NCBI RefSeq assembly: GCF_014697075.1
Contig: NZ_JACJRE010000002.1
Coordinates: 124,001-188,000, forward strand
Length of the DNA: 64,000 bases
DNA from: Tolypothrix sp. FACHB-123
Lineage (GTDB): Bacteria > Cyanobacteriota > Cyanobacteriia > Cyanobacteriales > Nostocaceae
Direction: 5' to 3'
The notes below the pieces were generated by a model. It did not search any database. It worked only from the letters and a program-made list of their open reading frames with translations, and was not told the DNA's origin. The position numbers and the translations under genes were made by a program. The stretch's first letter is position 1. Each line of letters opens with the position of its first letter. Below, piece after piece: positions 53,572-61,684 of this stretch.

Positions 53572-53596
53572 GGGAAGGAGGACAAGGGGTAGGGGG

Positions 53597-53642
53597 ACAA
53601 CTGACAACTGACAACTGACAACTGACTATTGACTATTGACCA
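53597..53642. repeat. STRR cluster directly upstream of mobA
   Basis: CAACTGA heptamers change to CTATTGA heptamers and end two bases before the mobA ATG. No ribosome site other than the repeat is available. Confidence 0.85.
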
Positions 53643-54236
53643 ATGACAAATAACAAAATAACAGCCATCGTTCTAGCGGGTGGACAAAGTTCGCGCATGG
53701 GCGAGGATAAAGCCCTGATTCCCATAGAAGGAATACCAATGCTACAGCGTGTTTGTAGCATTGCTCAAGCTTGTGCTGATACCGTTTATGTCGTTACTCC
53801 CTGGCCAGAACGTTATCAACATCTAGTTTTACCAGGTTGTCAATTTATCTCAGAAACCCCCTTGTCCCCATCTCACGGGCCACTGGTGGGATTTTCTCAA
53901 GGACTGGCGCAGGTACAAACTGACTGGGTGCTGTTGCTGGCTTGTGATTTGCCTAAGTTAAAGGTTGAGGTGTTGCAAGAATGGATCGCTAGACTTGATA
54001 GTGTGGGAGATGATGCGATCGCAGCTTTGGCTCATCATGCTAAAGGATGGGAACCTCTGTGTGGTTTTTATCGCCGTCGCTGTTTACCCGAACTCTTAGA
54101 GTTTATCAATCAAGGCGGGCGATCGTTTCAACAATGGCTGAAACAACATTCTGTGCAAGTTTTACCTGTGTTAGAACCAGAAATGCTATTTAACTGTAAT
54201 ACACCAGAAGATTTAGCCGATACTGATAATAAATAA
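53643..54236 (+). CDS. mobA: molybdenum cofactor guanylyltransferase
   Basis: MobA joins GMP from GTP to molybdenum cofactor to make the guanine dinucleotide form that enzymes such as NarB need. The 197-residue protein has the nucleotide-binding signature LAGGQSSRMGEDKA near the N-terminus and LACDLPKL near 105. It is slightly longer than the E. coli enzyme. Its product is required by the nitrate reductase encoded 34 kb away in this window. STRR heptamers abut its ATG, as for nrtA, nrtC, cnaT and narM. Confidence 0.93.
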   Translation: MTNNKITAIVLAGGQSSRMGEDKALIPIEGIPMLQRVCSIAQACADTVYVVTPWPERYQHLVLPGCQFISETPLSPSHGPLVGFSQGLAQVQTDWVLLLACDLPKLKVEVLQEWIARLDSVGDDAIAALAHHAKGWEPLCGFYRRRCLPELLEFINQGGRSFQQWLKQHSVQVLPVLEPEMLFNCNTPEDLADTDNK

Positions 54237-54667
54237 AGATTATATGAACTTTATTCAGAGGTTAAAAGTTGACTTAATTATGATGCAATCTGCTTGTGAA
54301 TGAAGAATCTTATTACTGTTTCATAAATAACAATGTTTAGCACCATGCTAAAACAAAATTAAAAATTCTGTGAATTATTGATGAATTTGCAAATGTATTA
54401 AAAATTTTTGTAAATCTTAAAAAAATTATTTTTTACCAGTCATAATTTAAGAACTATTCCTTTATATTGAATATAGGATTTCTCAATAAGCCTTGTATAG
54501 ATCCTAGCGAGTAACACAGTCATAATCTTACTTAGAGATTTTGGCTAGTGGTTCTACTCGCTTTTTTTTGGTCAAGAATTGTATAATATATCAATTTGTC
54601 AAAAATTCGATTATATTGTGCAGATGTGCAGAACTTCTGCTGTATACAATTCATCAAGGGTTTTAAT
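54237..54667. other. intergenic region before the BtuF-like gene
   Basis: AT-rich, with the structured element at 54507-54569. The remainder contains no gene or repeat I can identify. Confidence 0.45.
54507..54569 (+). terminator. structured element ending in a terminator
   Basis: GCGAGTA (54507-54513) pairs with TACTCGC (54555-54561), followed by eight T residues (54562-54569). Inside, AATCT pairs with AGATT. The 41-base interior is long for a simple terminator. It lies about 100 bases before the BtuF-like gene, so it may be an attenuator or the end of a small RNA. Confidence 0.5.
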
Positions 54668-55570
54668 ATGCGGCGTCCTTGGATATTATCTGCTTTAGGA
54701 GTTTTATTAAGTATATTAATTGCTGCTTGTACTAATGCACCTAGTCAGCAGCCATTAACACAAACACCTACAAATCCTAATTCTCAGGAACTAGCCAAAA
54801 CACCTGCAAAAAGAGTTGTTGCTCTCTCATCTCTTGCGGCTGATATTATTTACCAACTTGATTCAACCAAGCTTGTAGGGATGACTGGTAGTAAACTATT
54901 TAAAGATGACTCAAGATTGACCAATATTCCTCGTGTAAGTGAAGGACAAACTCCACCTAATTTAGAGAAAATCATTGCCTTAAAACCAGATTTAGTTATT
55001 GGTGCAGAAGGTTTTTCTAATCAACCAATTCAAAAACTTAAAGATTTAGGAATCGCTACGATTCTTACCCAAATTAAAAATTGGGAATCTCTAGAAAAAT
55101 TAACTCAACAATTAGCTGAGTTAATTAATGCCGACCCTCAACCTTTATTAAATCGCTATAAAAATTTTTTAGCTGCTAAATCAACTCAGAGTCCTTCTAC
55201 ATTAATACTCGTAAGTCGGCAACCAATTTTAGCACCGAATAAAAATAGTTGGGCTGGGGATTTACTAGTAAAGTTTCAAGCAAAAAACTTGGTAGCAGAA
55301 TTACAAGGAACAAGCCCCATAGGTGGTTATGTAACCCTTTCAGCCGAGAAAGTTTTAGAAGCGAATCCAGAAGTTTTAATAGTAGTCAATAATTCCGATC
55401 CGCAACTTTTAGACTCGCTGAAAAAAGAAGCTTTTTGGCAACAACTCCAAGCTACTAAAAATAATCGAGTTTATACTTTTGATTATTATGGGCTGGTTAA
55501 TCCAGGTAGTATTGATGCAATTCAAAAAACTTGTCAGCAATTAACACAAGTTTTATCTGCAAAAACATGA
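54668..55570 (+). CDS. BtuF/FhuD-like iron or cobalamin binding lipoprotein
   Basis: A 300-residue type III periplasmic-binding protein from ATG 54668 (MRRPW, with AAGGG before it). A signal peptide with lipobox IAAC (Cys at about 22) leads to a Thr/Pro/Gln linker and the two-lobed domain (RVVALSSLAADIIYQL, KIIALKPDLVIGAEG, NPEVLIVVNNSD). Such proteins carry ferric siderophores, heme or vitamin B12 to an ABC importer. No permease or ATPase is adjacent. It is convergent with the Ftr1 gene cluster, which favours an iron role, but that is inference. Confidence 0.9.
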   Translation: MRRPWILSALGVLLSILIAACTNAPSQQPLTQTPTNPNSQELAKTPAKRVVALSSLAADIIYQLDSTKLVGMTGSKLFKDDSRLTNIPRVSEGQTPPNLEKIIALKPDLVIGAEGFSNQPIQKLKDLGIATILTQIKNWESLEKLTQQLAELINADPQPLLNRYKNFLAAKSTQSPSTLILVSRQPILAPNKNSWAGDLLVKFQAKNLVAELQGTSPIGGYVTLSAEKVLEANPEVLIVVNNSDPQLLDSLKKEAFWQQLQATKNNRVYTFDYYGLVNPGSIDAIQKTCQQLTQVLSAKT

Positions 55571-55617
55571 ATTTACATATTAAATAAAATATTTATTACA
55601 CATTGAGAAAACATAAG

Positions 55618-55661
55618 AAAAAAGAAACCCAACGCCAAAAAATTATATCTTGTTGGGTTTC
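55618..55661 (-). terminator. terminator of the ftr1 cluster
   Basis: On the minus strand GAAACCCAAC (55661-55652) pairs with GTTGGGTTTC (55633-55624), a perfect 10-bp stem, followed by TTTTTT. It lies about 95 bases after the ftr1 stop and ends the iron cluster transcript. Confidence 0.85.
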
Positions 55662-55755
55662 ACTATGTTGAACTTAACTTATTTATCTGTTGCATTTTTT
55701 CGTAAATTGGTATTAGTCTGTGGAATCACATACCCTACTTCTGCTGATTTTGAAA

Positions 55756-56700
55756 TTAGGTAATGGGTTTGGCGTTCTTTGGCTCTGGAGCAGAAGCACT
55801 AGTTATACTGCGCAAATAAGCACCACCAATTGTCACTAAGAATGTTAAGTAACCAATAGCTTGTACAAGGTAAAGATGTTCTCTGTAGCCAAGCAAGGTT
55901 TTGAAAATAACACCAGGAAATTGTTCATCAGGTAAGATTTTAGCAGTATTCCAAACCATAGGCCCTAAAATACAAGAATGAACTTTAGTAAAGTGTTCGT
56001 AATAGAAACAAAAGCTTTCTGTAGCACGACTACTCAGCGCCAGGTTAGCCACAGCTTCATCAAAATGTTTTAAAGCAGAAACTACTAAACCAGCAACTAT
56101 TAAAACTAATAAAATTCCCATTACTTGAAAAAATTGGCGAATATTAATTTTGATACCCAATTTAAATAACATTACGCCAATAGCTACAGCAGTTACTAAA
56201 CCAGCTATAGCACCTAATGCAGGCATAAATCCTTGTTGAAAATTAGCAGCAATAAAGAGAACTGTTTCAAAACCTTCGCGAACTACTGCAACTAAAATTA
56301 AGGTAAAAACGCCCCAACCTGCGTTTGATTTTTGTGTCAGTGCTTCTGTGACTGCTCCTTCTACATTAGCTTTCATAAATCTGGCTTGTTGAGTCATCCA
56401 AATCAACATCCAGCTGAGCATGATAATGGCTAATACACTGAAGATACCTTCTAGCATTGGCTCAACTACAGAGGTGTATTGAGGATTAATTGCTCCTAAT
56501 GCTTGAATTATCCAGCTAAAAAGTACACCGATTAAAGCACTGATGGCAATACCAACACCAACACCAGCATATACCCAAGAATTAAGTCGCGATTGTTTGC
56601 CTTTTTTCAGCAACGCCAACACAATCCCAACTACAAGGGCTGCTTCTACTCCTTCTCGGAGTGTAATTACAAAAGTAGGTAAAGCAGTACTAAAATTCAT
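55756..56700 (-). CDS. Ftr1-family high-affinity iron permease
   Basis: A 314-residue membrane protein with about seven spans and the two iron-path motifs REGVE (residues 15-19) and REGFE (141-145), typical of FTR1/EfeU permeases. These take up iron that has been oxidised at the permease. ATG 56700 has an AAAGGAAAA ribosome site; an ATG at 56724 is possible. It is the last gene of a minus-strand cluster with a ferritin-like protein, an EfeO-like lipoprotein, three membrane proteins and a multicopper oxidase. A DyP peroxidase EfeB is not seen, so this is not a standard efeUOB operon. Confidence 0.94.
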   Translation of the reverse strand: MNFSTALPTFVITLREGVEAALVVGIVLALLKKGKQSRLNSWVYAGVGVGIAISALIGVLFSWIIQALGAINPQYTSVVEPMLEGIFSVLAIIMLSWMLIWMTQQARFMKANVEGAVTEALTQKSNAGWGVFTLILVAVVREGFETVLFIAANFQQGFMPALGAIAGLVTAVAIGVMLFKLGIKINIRQFFQVMGILLVLIVAGLVVSALKHFDEAVANLALSSRATESFCFYYEHFTKVHSCILGPMVWNTAKILPDEQFPGVIFKTLLGYREHLYLVQAIGYLTFLVTIGGAYLRSITSASAPEPKNAKPIT

Positions 56701-56772
56701 TTTTTTTCCTTTGTCCTTTATCATTAGTCATTAGTCAAGAACAAATGACTAATGACTAATGACTATTAACTA

Positions 56773-57207
56773 TTAACTAAAATCGCGTAACATTTTTTTC
56801 AATTCAAGATTATGCATCTCTTCTTGACCAATCATGCCACGAGCGAACTCTTCTAAATAGATACTCGCATTAGTAACAGTTTCTAGCAGAGATTTATACA
56901 AATCTAATGCCTTTTTTTCATGGGATAAACTTTCAGCCAAAATATCCTTAACTGAATGTTGATAAGTTTCTTCCATTGGGGCAATTCTCAAGGAGGGATG
57001 TCCATCTAAACCGGTGAGAATCTCTCCTACTTGTTGAGCATGGAGTAAAGATTCGCTGGCCTGGGCTTTAAAAAAAGCCACAATGGGAATGCGATTAGGG
57101 CCAGTTACCATCAAGGAATAATGGGTATAGCGGACTACACCTGCTAGTTCAAATTCCATGATCGCATTCAATAGGTCGATGGTCTTTTTGTGGTCAAGCT
57201 CTTGCAT
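56773..57207 (-). CDS. ferritin-like (bacterioferritin-type) protein
   Basis: A 144-residue four-helix protein of the ferritin-like superfamily. Candidate iron ligands lie in the usual helices: Glu18 and Glu20, Glu52 with His56, Glu97, and Glu129-Glu130 with His132. It may store iron or, as a dodecamer, protect DNA; the subclass is uncertain. It lies 72 bases upstream of ftr1 in the same direction, with STRR heptamers (GACTAAT) in the gap, and would receive or buffer iron brought in by the permease. Confidence 0.9.
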   Translation of the reverse strand: MQELDHKKTIDLLNAIMEFELAGVVRYTHYSLMVTGPNRIPIVAFFKAQASESLLHAQQVGEILTGLDGHPSLRIAPMEETYQHSVKDILAESLSHEKKALDLYKSLLETVTNASIYLEEFARGMIGQEEMHNLELKKMLRDFS

Positions 57208-57379
57208 CAGTTGTTAAGTTAAGCAAAGGTTAGAAATGTAGAGTAATGAGAAATAAGTTAAGAGTGATACTTTTTTGAAGTGTTAAAAGTTACGATAATC
57301 TGTACTTTTAACTCCTAACTACTTTCTCATTATTAACTTATTTTAAACTCCTGTTTCCATATCTCGTCCAGGTCAATTG

Positions 57380-58414
57380 TTATTGTTGTGCTTGGGTGCT
57401 GGTTTTGTCGATAATTTTTTGAGAGTTTTGCTCAATAATTTTTACTAATTTGGTGACATCTTCTGGGGTTTTTACTGGTGTTGCAGGTGGGATAGCCGCA
57501 GGCCAAACTTTAAGTAAGTCAGCAAAACTCGCTTCAATGGCTTTATTAGCTTCAGGATTGGCTTGTGCTACTTGAGAGGTAATCCCTTTATATAAATCAT
57601 TAGCGTAGATAACAAACCCACGAGAGTCTTGATATTCAATGGCAGCAGCTATTTTACCATTAGCGATCGCAGCTCCATATTCTGAGTTAGCTGCATCTAA
57701 TAATCCGTTGATTACCTGAAGGACAAATCCCGGTTTGGAACGTTGCGCTTCTGGTAAAGCCGCGATCGCGCCATCAACTGATTGCACTGAAGCGGTAAAA
57801 TCAGTCTTAACTTTGGCATTCTTGGGATTAGATTTGACCAAATCTTGCAAACTTACCAAAGTCGTTTTAAATTCTTTGACTTTGCGCTCGTTGAGTTGCT
57901 CTTCGACATCTACATAAATTTCTTCCACCGGATGTCCAATATGAGGTTCAGCCTGTTTGGGCTGATTTTTATCCAAAAGTTCTTGGGCGACTAAAAGATG
58001 TCCTTTCATTAAGCCCAACTTTGTCATGTAATCAACATCTTTAGCTTGGCCTGTCAGTACAACCTCTTGTACAGTCACTGCATCTTTGATTTTGTCGAAC
58101 TGTTCTTGAGTAATAACTTTTTTGCTGACTAAATCTTCTGGGTTGGCGTATGGTCGATTGGCTTGAATTTTATTGGATAATGCCGGAATACCTAACTGAG
58201 CTTCAAATTTATCTAACTCCGATAAAATAGCAGTATTGATGTTAATTTTTGCTTTGCTACCGTGACCGCTGTGAGTTGTTGTTTCCGCCACCTGAGCGCT
58301 AGAGTTAGCAGATGGTGTAGCTGGATTTTCTGCTGTGGGTGTGCTGTTACAAGAACTTAAACTAACTATGGCAGCAGCAGCAACAGTTAAACAAATATAG
58401 CGATATTTTATCAT
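57380..58414 (-). CDS. EfeO-like lipoprotein with helix-hairpin-helix domain
   Basis: A 344-residue lipoprotein from ATG 58414. The signal peptide ends in a lipobox with Cys22 (LSSC). A His/Gly patch (TTHSGHG) precedes a ComEA-like helix-hairpin-helix domain (about 55-112; KININTAILSELDKF, NPEDLVSKKVITQEQFDKI). A long helical domain follows, with His139, His158, His161 and Glu164-Glu165 (GHPVEEIY), reminiscent of the His/Glu motif of EfeO/imelysin (M75) proteins. Unlike EfeO it has no cupredoxin domain; a separate multicopper oxidase lies in the cluster. A role as periplasmic iron carrier to Ftr1 is inference from these features. Confidence 0.88.
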   Translation of the reverse strand: MIKYRYICLTVAAAAIVSLSSCNSTPTAENPATPSANSSAQVAETTTHSGHGSKAKININTAILSELDKFEAQLGIPALSNKIQANRPYANPEDLVSKKVITQEQFDKIKDAVTVQEVVLTGQAKDVDYMTKLGLMKGHLLVAQELLDKNQPKQAEPHIGHPVEEIYVDVEEQLNERKVKEFKTTLVSLQDLVKSNPKNAKVKTDFTASVQSVDGAIAALPEAQRSKPGFVLQVINGLLDAANSEYGAAIANGKIAAAIEYQDSRGFVIYANDLYKGITSQVAQANPEANKAIEASFADLLKVWPAAIPPATPVKTPEDVTKLVKIIEQNSQKIIDKTSTQAQQ

Positions 58415-58815
58415 TTGTGCTTTGGTGATGATTTTGGTGGATAGCAATTGCCACATCTCAAACTACAAGCCGTAGTTTCCTTCGACAATTTGTCATAGAT
58501 TGTACTTTCACATATAATGCAACTATTTATCAACTAGCTGCCAAAGATTAACCAGAATTTAATAATTTTTCTAATTTATTTATGTGACTTGATTTAACTA
58601 TATCAGCCGGAAAAATGCATTTAAACGCCTAAATTAGCTATTAGCAGGGATAAGACTGTTGTTAAAGTAGTTAAAAACATTGAGATTTAATAGCAAAAAC
58701 TATCTGGGTAGTATTGCCAATAGTCAAGAGTACACAGTCAATGTCTAGAATCTATAACTATGGACTTTTGACCATTGACCATTAACAATCCTAGAGTCAA
58801 TGCGAGAACAAGAGT
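58415..58815. other. intergenic region inside the iron cluster
   Basis: About 400 AT-rich bases between the 79-residue gene and the EfeO-like gene. A few TTGACCA-type heptamers lie near 58770-58785. It may contain a second promoter for the efeO-bfr-ftr1 part, but I cannot point to one. Confidence 0.4.
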
Positions 58816-59055
58816 TTACTTCACAGATTGAGAATTTTGATTGTTAGCTGGAGCCAGTGAGGTATAGGAAGTTACAGGTCTTTGCGGTTCATCCCAGGAT
58901 AGGGATTTTAAAGCTGCATTACCGTACTTATGGCTTTGACTGACTCGCAAGCAAGCAATGGGAAAAGTCAGACCAAATAACACCAAAACACTCACCATAG
59001 CCAAAACATATTGGTGTAATTTTCTAATTTGTTGGTTGTATTTTTGTGTTTGCAT
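58816..59055 (-). CDS. small membrane-anchored protein, iron cluster
   Basis: A 79-residue protein with one membrane span (about 17-37; VLAMVSVLVLFGLTFPIACL) and a polar C-terminal half. No family is recognised. ATG 59055 follows a TAGGAGCGAAAAT ribosome site. Its place among membrane genes between the multicopper oxidase and the EfeO-like lipoprotein suggests an accessory role in the same pathway. Confidence 0.7.
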   Translation of the reverse strand: MQTQKYNQQIRKLHQYVLAMVSVLVLFGLTFPIACLRVSQSHKYGNAALKSLSWDEPQRPVTSYTSLAPANNQNSQSVK

Positions 59056-59153
59056 ATTTTCGCTCCTAGAGTTTGACGAATTAACTAATCAGACGACCTT
59101 GTGAAAATTCACTTCGGATAACTGAATTTTTACCGACGACCTCAAACTGCTGT

Positions 59154-59627
59154 TTATGTTGGCATTAAAGGTAAATAAGGGAATAATGGATGCCAATTCA
59201 TCACAGTTGCAGCTACCAAAAAGCAAAATAAGCAGAAAAATATAGTTCTCGCTTTAATCTGTTTATCTTGCCAAAATTTACTGAGGATTAACCAGCTAAC
59301 TAACCAGCCAATTAACATCACAGTTTCCTTACCAGAGTAGCTGCCAATTTCACCATATAACGGATTAGGATTGTGGCTACCTGGTATCCAATCCCCCAAG
59401 CTCCAAATAATTTTTTCCCAAGATTTGAAAGTCGATGTAATGTGTTGGTTAACCATTAAAATAAAGCAACCAAATGCCGCACTAATTAATGCAGCAGCAG
59501 CCGGGCCGGAAACAGTGGGAGATGTTTGAGAACCTGTTGCCAATCCTTTAGGAAAGGTTTTCAAGCGGTTCCAAAACTTGACATATAGGGGCATTGTTTG
59601 AGAATCTCGCGATAATTTCTGAACCAT
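59154..59627 (-). CDS. multi-span membrane protein, iron cluster
   Basis: A 157-residue protein with three or four hydrophobic segments (about 42-62, 100-118, 127-145) and a conserved-looking SWEKIIWSLGDWIPGSHNPNPLYGEIGSYSGKE loop that probably lies outside the cytoplasm. No family is recognised. It is 98 bases upstream of the 79-residue gene and 52 bases after the next membrane gene, all in one direction. Confidence 0.8.
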   Translation of the reverse strand: MVQKLSRDSQTMPLYVKFWNRLKTFPKGLATGSQTSPTVSGPAAAALISAAFGCFILMVNQHITSTFKSWEKIIWSLGDWIPGSHNPNPLYGEIGSYSGKETVMLIGWLVSWLILSKFWQDKQIKARTIFFCLFCFLVAATVMNWHPLFPYLPLMPT

Positions 59628-59679
59628 TAGTTATAACCTCCTAATGGATAATTAAGTGGGATATTCATGTGAAATATAT

Positions 59680-60297
59680 TTACAAAGTATGGATTCTGGC
59701 GACGTTTAATCCACTCACAAAACCGCCAATTGCAAAGAACATCATTGCCATTAAAGCAACGCAAGTGGCATTGAGGACTACACGATTCTTTTTATCTAAA
59801 ATTGAGTCGCCATATTTCCACAAAATCCAGGTACAAGCTACTCCCAAAGGAAATGTAAATAACACTGTAAATTCGTGGTACTCCATGAATAAGTAATGGA
59901 CTAAAGGTGTATTTTTAGTTAACCAAGCACGCGCACCACCAATAGGTGCCCGATAACGCATATACACCCAATTACCAGAAGCAATGGTGAGAAAAGATAG
60001 ACAGGTAGACCAAAAAGTGAGGGTGCGCATTTGGGGTAAGATTTTGCTTACTCCTCGCAGCAAAGGAAATGCCATGTGTCCGGCATAAGCAATCACAATT
60101 ACTGCTAGTAAAGCTGCTGTTCCATGTATCGCCCCCATATAACGTTGCCAAGGGCTAGGGCTTAATAAATTTACTAATGGTAAGAACAGAAATAAACCTA
60201 CAGATAAGATACTTAGTCCGTAAATACAAACAGTGGCAATATCTAATTGTTTCGGTAAATCGCTGGTAACTGAATCAGCGTCTGAGTCAAATGTCAT
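59680..60297 (-). CDS. histidine-containing membrane protein, iron cluster
   Basis: A 205-residue protein with about five membrane spans. Four histidines lie in or next to spans: His58, His74, His134 and His141 (AIHGTA, AGHMAF, LVHYLFMEYHEF). The pattern is reminiscent of membrane cytochromes that bind heme between helices, but no named family is recognised. If it binds heme it could carry electrons for reduction of iron or from the neighbouring oxidase. The gene is 293 bases downstream of the multicopper oxidase gene. Confidence 0.82.
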   Translation of the reverse strand: MTFDSDADSVTSDLPKQLDIATVCIYGLSILSVGLFLFLPLVNLLSPSPWQRYMGAIHGTAALLAVIVIAYAGHMAFPLLRGVSKILPQMRTLTFWSTCLSFLTIASGNWVYMRYRAPIGGARAWLTKNTPLVHYLFMEYHEFTVLFTFPLGVACTWILWKYGDSILDKKNRVVLNATCVALMAMMFFAIGGFVSGLNVARIHTL

Positions 60298-60590
60298 GAG
60301 AAACCCTCGATGATAGAAATAATTGCAGAACTTTTAGCGATATAGATGCGATCGCTCAAAAGTAAAAATTTAGTGCCATAAATTTTTATGGTCTAAATAT
60401 TTATGTCCTAAATACTTGTGATTTTGCTTTGTGAAAAACTGTTATTGCATAAAATATTTAGGAAACAGATAGCTGAATGAATGATTAACTTTCCCGAACA
60501 GAGTGACTATGCTTAAATGAGTTGATTGCTAAGATAAAACGATTACTCGCAAGGATTGCACCAAATATCTCATCAGATCTCTGCAATGTG
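60298..60590. other. gap between oxidase and membrane gene
   Basis: AT-rich, with one HIP1-related GCGATCGC site (60349-60356). No gene. On the minus strand it may include a processing or promoter site for the downstream membrane genes. Confidence 0.4.
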
Positions 60591-61586
60591 TTATGAATTG
60601 ATGACTTCAAAGACACCCATGCAACCATTTTCCGCGATCGCATCTTGATGGGGGTGAAACATATACTTACCTGGATAGCGAAAGCTAAATTCCAAAATAT
60701 GCCTTTCTGCAACTCCCATTGTGATAACATCTGTTTTTTCACTAGGAGTCATAGTCATACCTGAACGATAAACATCAAAAAAGTTGGCATGAAGGTGAAA
60801 TGTTACTGCTGGATCGTATTCAATGATATTGAGGACATACAGCCGAATTAACTGATCTTTGTAAATACGAATGGGATGGTGCATATAGTGATGAGGCAAA
60901 CCGTTGAAAGCGTAATATTCATTACGGCTATCATCATTAACGTCATACCCAGCCATTACTAGTACAATTTCATCCGCTGGCGGGCGTGGCTTGGGTGGAT
61001 CGATGATGAACATCCCATATAGCCCTTTAGCAATGTGACGAGTCACAGGCTCAATATGACAGTGATACAGGTGAACCCCGTAAGGTTCGGCATCAAATTC
61101 ATAAATTGTGGCACTCCCGTTACTGACTGGACGAATCCCATCCATATCTGATGAATGAACGCCATGAAAATGTAAAGAGTGGGAATGTCCTGCTTTATTG
61201 AGAAATAGTATCCTTACTCGTTCGCCTTGTTTAACTCTGAGTGTAGGGCCTGGTATATGTCCGTTTAAATCCCAGATGTTGTATGAAACAGCACTATTTA
61301 GCTCAATGACGGAAGTTCCCGCAGTCAAACTAAATTCGCGGATAGTGCGTCCATTTTCATGCTTGAGCGTCCCATAATCAAAATTTCTTAGCATCTTCAT
61401 GGGTTGAGTGACGCCTTCAGATGCCGCAATTTCTGTGGGAGGTACTTTGACGATTGCCTTGCTTTGAAAATTTGCCATCTGCCAAAGCGCCGCTGCTCCT
61501 GCTAAGCCAGTGCCACCTAAACCCAACTTTATTAATTGACGACGGCTCCAAAGTTGTTCTTTTCCCAAAGCTAAGTTGTTGGGCAT
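60591..61586 (-). CDS. Tat-exported two-domain multicopper oxidase
   Basis: A 331-residue multicopper oxidase from ATG 61586 (TTG 61595 would add three). A twin-arginine signal (SRRQLIK at 14-20) implies folded export. Domain 1 holds His139-x-His141 and the blue-copper set His175-Cys176-His177, His184 and Met192. Domain 2 holds His264-x-His266 and His311-x-His313, where the usual HCH is HPH. This fits two-domain oxidases with blue copper in domain 1. It should oxidise a small substrate with oxygen outside the cytoplasm. Next to ftr1, ferrous iron is a likely substrate, by analogy to yeast Fet3-Ftr1. Nitrite reductase or laccase activity cannot be excluded. Confidence 0.92.
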   Translation of the reverse strand: MPNNLALGKEQLWSRRQLIKLGLGGTGLAGAAALWQMANFQSKAIVKVPPTEIAASEGVTQPMKMLRNFDYGTLKHENGRTIREFSLTAGTSVIELNSAVSYNIWDLNGHIPGPTLRVKQGERVRILFLNKAGHSHSLHFHGVHSSDMDGIRPVSNGSATIYEFDAEPYGVHLYHCHIEPVTRHIAKGLYGMFIIDPPKPRPPADEIVLVMAGYDVNDDSRNEYYAFNGLPHHYMHHPIRIYKDQLIRLYVLNIIEYDPAVTFHLHANFFDVYRSGMTMTPSEKTDVITMGVAERHILEFSFRYPGKYMFHPHQDAIAENGCMGVFEVINS

Positions 61587-61620
61587 GACATTCAATTAGG
61601 GTTAGCGCTATAATATGGTG

Positions 61621-61637
61621 TTGCAAACAATTTGCAA
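61621..61637. promoter_or_regulatory. perfect palindrome upstream of the oxidase gene
   Basis: TTGCAAA-CAA-TTTGCAA is a perfect 7-3-7 dyad 35 bases before the oxidase start. On the minus strand it is followed five bases later by TATTAT, a possible minus-10 box, so the dyad would overlap the minus-35 region, as a repressor site would. Confidence 0.45.
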
Positions 61638-61665
61638 TTACTTGTGAGTATATTAGATGAGTTAG

Positions 61666-61684
61666 GAATCATTGTCAATTATTC
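61666..61684. promoter_or_regulatory. Fur-family-like operator candidate
   Basis: On the minus strand GAATAATTGACAATGATTC is a 19-bp palindrome with a central A and one mismatch per arm. Its size and A/T-rich arms resemble Fur, Zur or PerR boxes. It lies 80 bases upstream of the oxidase start, upstream of the possible promoter. Confidence 0.45.
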
